From Peptoniphilus faecalis (GTDB lineage Bacteria; Bacillota; Clostridia; Tissierellales; Peptoniphilaceae), in the NCBI RefSeq assembly GCF_012976305.1, contig NZ_JABDSR010000006.1, forward strand, positions 62,001 through 126,000: a stretch of 64,000 nt of DNA, in the 5' to 3' direction. The position numbers and the translations under genes are program-made. The first letter of the stretch is position 1; every line of letters starts with the position of its first letter. The notes under the pieces are model-generated. The model saw nothing but the letters and a program-made list of their open reading frames with translations. It was not told where the DNA came from and made no database searches. Shown piece by piece: positions 61,051-64,000 of the stretch.

Positions 61051-61958
61051 TTTGCATCCTCCAAAAGTTTTATAATAAGTGCCATTCTTCCATACATTCC
61101 AAATTTTGTCTGCTCAAAGTAAACTGCTCTAGGATCCTTGTCCACTTCAGGTGCAATTTCATTTACTCTTGGAAGTGGATGAAGAATTATCATGTCATCT
61201 TTTGCTGATTTTAATTTTTCTTCTGTAAGTACATAGTAATCCTTTAATCTTTCATATTCATCTGATGAAACGAACCTTTCTTTTTGCACCCTTGACATAT
61301 AAAGAATATCTAAATTAGAAATTGCACTTGTAAGTTCTCTAGTTTCATAATAATTTTCTTTTTCTATAAAATTTTTAAAAGGCTCTGGCATCTTTAATTC
61401 TTCTGGAGAAATAAATACAAATTTAACATTTTCGTAGCGATTTAAGGCTCTTACAAGTGAGTGAATTGTCCTTCCAAATTTTAAGTCTCCACAAAGTCCC
61501 ACAGTTAAATTGTCAAAGGTTTTTTTATAATGTCTGATTGTTATTAAGTCTGCTAATGTCTGTGTTGGATGAAAGTGACCTCCATCTCCGGCATTTATTA
61601 TTGGCATTTTTGTAACTACCTTTGATGCCAAAAGGGAAGCACCTTCTTTGGGATGTCTCATAGCACATATATCGGCGTAATTTTCTATTACTCTTATTGT
61701 ATCAAGGAGAGTTTCGCCCTTTGTTGATGAGCTAACTCCTGCGTCAGAAAATCCAATTACTCCTCCTCCAAGTCTTAACATTGCAGTCTCGAAGGAAAGT
61801 CTAGTTCTAGTCGATGGCTCAAAAAAAAGACTGGCTAATAACTTATTTTCGCAAAAATGGGAATAGTGAATAGGATTTGCGATAATGTCATCAACCAGAC
61901 TAAAAATTTCTTCGTATTCTTCAGTTGTAAAATCTAGTGGCTCTATTAAATGTTTCAT
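61047..61958 (-). CDS. pyrB: Aspartate carbamoyltransferase catalytic subunit
   Basis: A 303-residue enzyme for the first committed step of pyrimidine synthesis. The carbamoyl-phosphate loop is [15 protein letters not shown] (about 45-59) and the aspartate-side motif is [15 protein letters not shown] chose the ATG at 61958, after GGAGGTCAAG. It overlaps pyrI by four bases and heads the operon. No PyrR-type attenuator leader is visible upstream. Confidence 0.96.
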   Translation of the reverse strand: MKHLIEPLDFTTEEYEEIFSLVDDIIANPIHYSHFCENKLLASLFFEPSTRTRLSFETAMLRLGGGVIGFSDAGVSSSTKGETLLDTIRVIENYADICAMRHPKEGASLLASKVVTKMPIINAGDGGHFHPTQTLADLITIRHYKKTFDNLTVGLCGDLKFGRTIHSLVRALNRYENVKFVFISPEELKMPEPFKNFIEKENYYETRELTSAISNLDILYMSRVQKERFVSSDEYERLKDYYVLTEEKLKSAKDDMIILHPLPRVNEIAPEVDKDPRAVYFEQTKFGMYGRMALIIKLLEDAK

Positions 61959-62023
61959 CTTGACCTCCATCTAATATTTTATCCTTTTTATATTACTTCA
62001 AAAATTATAATTTGTAAAGTGTC

Positions 62024-62052
62024 TTGACATATATGTTATACTTGTAATAATA
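62024..62052 (+). promoter_or_regulatory. Promoter of the guanylate-kinase-like gene
   Basis: TTGACA (62024-62029) with an AT-rich -10 region (AATAATA at about 62046-62052), shortly before an AAAGGAG site and ATG at 62071. Confidence 0.55.
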
Positions 62053-62070
62053 AAATTTAAAGGAGAAGCT

Positions 62071-62607
62071 ATGATTTATTTAATATTTGGACATTCAGGC
62101 TCTGGCAAGAGCACTCTTAGAGAGGAACTTACAAAAAAGGGCTTAAATAAAATAATAACTTATACCACGAGAGCTCCTCGACCAGGGGAAATTAATGGAG
62201 TAGATTACAATTTCATTGATAAATCTCAATTTAAAAAAATGGAAGAAAAAAATTTATTTATCGGTTCAACTTGCTATGCTGGAAATTTTTATTCTACATT
62301 AAAAGAAGACCTAGAAAAAAATAATAATGATTTAAGTGATTGTGTAATTGTTGTAGACAAAGAGGGAATCATTGCTATAAAAAAAGAATTTAAAAATGTT
62401 ATTGCAATTTATTTAAAATGTTCCAAGGAAATTTTGAAAAAAAGAATGATTAAGAGATGTGAAGATGAAAGTGTTATAGAAAAAAGGCTCTCTGTTTTAG
62501 AAAATTTAGATGAGTATGCGGATTATATAATCGACAGCGACAAAGATATGGATATAGTTTTAAGTGATGTTTTAAAAATTATTAAAAAACATAGTGTATT
62601 AAAGTGA
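62071..62607 (+). CDS. Guanylate-kinase-like protein
   Basis: A 178-residue P-loop kinase with GHSGSGKST (8-16), the nucleotide-binding TYTTRAPRPGEINGVDYNF (about 31-49) and a shortened LID. It resembles Gmk but is diverged and slightly shorter than the usual 190-205. It may phosphorylate GMP or a related nucleotide, or be a specialised paralogue. It is divergent from pyrB and upstream of the FMN leader. The ATG has AAAGGAG. Confidence 0.75.
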   Translation: MIYLIFGHSGSGKSTLREELTKKGLNKIITYTTRAPRPGEINGVDYNFIDKSQFKKMEEKNLFIGSTCYAGNFYSTLKEDLEKNNNDLSDCVIVVDKEGIIAIKKEFKNVIAIYLKCSKEILKKRMIKRCEDESVIEKRLSVLENLDEYADYIIDSDKDMDIVLSDVLKIIKKHSVLK

Positions 62608-62618
62608 TTTTCTTTTCC

Positions 62619-62646
62619 TTGACAAATGCATTCATAGTGATATTAT
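62619..62646 (+). promoter_or_regulatory. Promoter of the riboflavin operon leader
   Basis: TTGACA (62619-62624), a 16-base spacer and TATTAT (62641-62646). Confidence 0.65.
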
Positions 62647-62669
62647 AAATTCATAAGTTAATAAAACTC

Positions 62670-62810
62670 TTCAGGGCGAGGCGAAATTCCTCACCGGCGG
62701 TAAAGTCCGCGAGCGAAAGCTGAATTGGTGCAATTCCAATACCGACAGTATAGTCTGGATGAAAGAAGATTAATTTTAAAATTTTTGAGCCCTGCGTGGG
62801 CTCTTTTTTT
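62670..62810 (+). promoter_or_regulatory. FMN riboswitch (RFN element) with terminator
   Basis: Conserved RFN blocks in order: TCAGGGCGAGGCGAAATTCC and TCACCGGCGGTAAAGTC, then CGCGAGCGAAAGCTG, and ACCGACAGTATAGTCTGGATG near 62740-62761. A terminator GAGCCC/GGGCTC with TTTTTTT (62787-62810) follows. FMN binding should stop transcription before ribD. Confidence 0.97.
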
Positions 62811-62822
62811 GTAGGAGATAAT

Positions 62823-63938
62823 ATGTATATAGAAAATTTTAACGACAGCTTTTATATGCAACGTGCAATAGAGCTTGCAAAGTTGGGCATTGGTCATACA
62901 AAAACTAATCCCCTAGTCGGCTGTGTAATTGTAAAAGATGAAAAAATAATTGGAGAAGGTGCACATTTAAAGTTTGGCGAAAACCATGCAGAAATAAATG
63001 CAATAGAAGATGCAAAAAATCGTGGTGAAGACATAAAAGGTGCAACTCTATATGTAAATTTAGAACCTTGCTCTCACTTTGGAAAGACTCCACCCTGCGC
63101 AATGAGAATTGTGAAAGAAGGCATCAAGCGAGTTGTAATTGGAACCACAGACCCCTTTGAAAAAGTTTCTGGCAAGGGAATAAAAATTTTGGAAGATGCT
63201 GGAATTTCCATAACAGAAGGCGTATGTCTTGAAGAATGTCTAAGTTTAAATGAGAGGTTTTTTACTTATATAAAAAAGAAAAGGCCCTTTGTTGTTTTTA
63301 AATCTGGAATGTCCCTCGATGGAAAAATTGCAACTGAAAAAGGTGAATCAAAATGGATTACATCAGAATTTTCTAGGTCCTATTCCCACGAACTTCGTGG
63401 AAAACTTGACGCCATAATGGTTGGCATTGAAACAGTTCTTGTAGACGATCCAACACTAAATGTTCGCCACGGAAAATACAGGGTAAATCCAATAAGAATT
63501 ATTACTGATTCAAAACTTAGAATCCCCCTAGATGCAAAGGTGCTGTCAAGTGATTTAGATTCTATTGCAATAATTGCAACTACAAAAAATTTCAATAGAG
63601 AAAAATTTGAAAAACTAAAGAAAATGAAAAATGTTGAAGTCTTAATTTGCAGAGAAAAAAATAATAAAGTTGATTTAATTGACTTAATGGAAAGGTTAAA
63701 GAAATTTAACATCTCCTCCATCCTTCTTGAAGGTGGAAGGACTTTAGCAGCAGAAATGCTAAAAAATAATTTAGTGGATAAATTTTACATTTTCATGGCT
63801 CCAATTTTACTCGGTTCAAAGGGCATCCCTGCAATTGGCGATTTAGAAATTGAAAATTTAAAGGATGCGATAAAGATAAGGGACATGAAATGCGAAAAAT
63901 TATTTGATGACATACTTATTACTGGAAGGTGTGATTAA
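62823..63938 (+). CDS. ribD: Bifunctional riboflavin biosynthesis deaminase/reductase
   Basis: A 371-residue enzyme: an N-terminal deaminase (zinc motif HAEINAIEDA near 49-58 and PCSHFGKTPPC near 75-85) acting on the pyrimidine intermediate, and a C-terminal NADPH reductase (SLDGKIATEKGESKWIT; RHGKYRVNPIRII). I chose the ATG at 62823, after GTAGGAG, because the longer frame begins inside the riboswitch terminator. It overlaps ribE by eight bases. Confidence 0.96.
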   Translation: MYIENFNDSFYMQRAIELAKLGIGHTKTNPLVGCVIVKDEKIIGEGAHLKFGENHAEINAIEDAKNRGEDIKGATLYVNLEPCSHFGKTPPCAMRIVKEGIKRVVIGTTDPFEKVSGKGIKILEDAGISITEGVCLEECLSLNERFFTYIKKKRPFVVFKSGMSLDGKIATEKGESKWITSEFSRSYSHELRGKLDAIMVGIETVLVDDPTLNVRHGKYRVNPIRIITDSKLRIPLDAKVLSSDLDSIAIIATTKNFNREKFEKLKKMKNVEVLICREKNNKVDLIDLMERLKKFNISSILLEGGRTLAAEMLKNNLVDKFYIFMAPILLGSKGIPAIGDLEIENLKDAIKIRDMKCEKLFDDILITGRCD

Positions 63939-64000
63939 AATTTTCACGGGAATAATCGAAGAAATTGGAAAACTTAAGGATGTAAAAAAGGAAAATGACC
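63931..64000 (+). CDS. ribE: Riboflavin synthase alpha subunit, N-terminal part
   Basis: The window ends after about 23 codons. The product reads IKIFTGIIEEIGKL, the typical start of the riboflavin synthase alpha chain. The start appears to be GTG at 63931, overlapping ribD, with GGAAGG only two bases upstream; an ATT start at 63940 is another possibility. It is the next gene of the riboflavin operon. Confidence 0.85.
   Translation, partial: MIKIFTGIIEEIGKLKDVKKEND

Noticed and set aside
61959-62070. PyrR-type attenuator before pyrB
   Set aside because: The space is about 110 bases and shows neither a PyrR-binding loop nor a terminator.
1-64000. CRISPR arrays, insertion sequences, tRNA or rRNA genes
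   Set aside because: I read for direct-repeat arrays, transposase motifs, terminal inverted repeats and tRNA TPsiC-type signatures and found none I could support.

Overview
The window looks like part of the chromosome of an AT-rich, low-GC Gram-positive anaerobe, most likely a Peptoniphilus/Anaerococcus-type member of the Tissierellia. This is inferred from codon use, strong AGGAGG-type ribosome sites, sigma-A promoters, T-box, S-box and FMN leaders, and the Clostridia-like order yabN-hup-rqcP-divIC-S1-tilS-hpt-ftsH...coaX-dus-greA-lysS. I saw no rRNA, tRNA, CRISPR array or intact mobile element.

Layout. 1-4540: a FecBCD-type metal-complex uptake operon with a methyltransferase gene, divergent from a Crp/Fnr regulator, with a palindrome between them. 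4540-5030: a non-coding stretch with a decayed phage portal fragment. 5031-24100: a mostly minus-strand housekeeping block (lysS, greA, dus, coaX, ftsH, hpt, tilS, S1 protein, divIC-like, rqcP, HU, yabN-like, a DapF-fold racemase, metK with a SAM-I leader), interrupted by plus-strand bioY and a class A penicillin-binding protein and by an auxin-carrier-type permease. 24100-29500: a second permease, then plus-strand envelope genes (stalk-domain protein, DUF1858 protein, a large YcdB/YcdC-like secreted protein, a polysaccharide deacetylase). 29540-30860: a decayed islet of small genes flanked by a partial copy of the gltX 3' end and by gltX itself. 30880-42900: gltX, an SLH protein, an NCS2 purine permease, a YtrA-type GntR/ABC operon, azlCD, a deletion junction joining remnants of a YfcC permease and iadA, a CPBP-family membrane protease, and a frameshifted secreted protein. 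42940-47330: a P-type ATPase behind a yybP-ykoY (Mn2+) riboswitch and serS behind a serine T-box. 47600-57000: a small membrane protein, a MoxR/VWA pair, and an amino-acid uptake and catabolism cluster. 57800-64000: an orphan PhaE-like protein, pyrB-pyrI-pyrK-pyrD, a divergent guanylate kinase, and an FMN-riboswitch-controlled ribD-ribE operon that runs off the end.

How it works together. Many genes sit in tight minus-strand operons with 4-14 base overlaps, separated by clear intrinsic terminators. Four metabolite- or ion-sensing leaders are visible: SAM, Mn2+, FMN and uncharged tRNA-Ser. The most informative regulatory signal is a pair of inverted repeats with the same geometry (TGTA-N13-TACA overlapping the -10 of a TTGACA promoter). 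One lies before the GntR/ABC operon and one before the CPBP protease, which suggests one small envelope-stress or antimicrobial-response regulon. Several loci are decaying or variable: phage portal, iadA/yfcC, the gltX 3' duplication, and two genes broken at homopolymer tracts.
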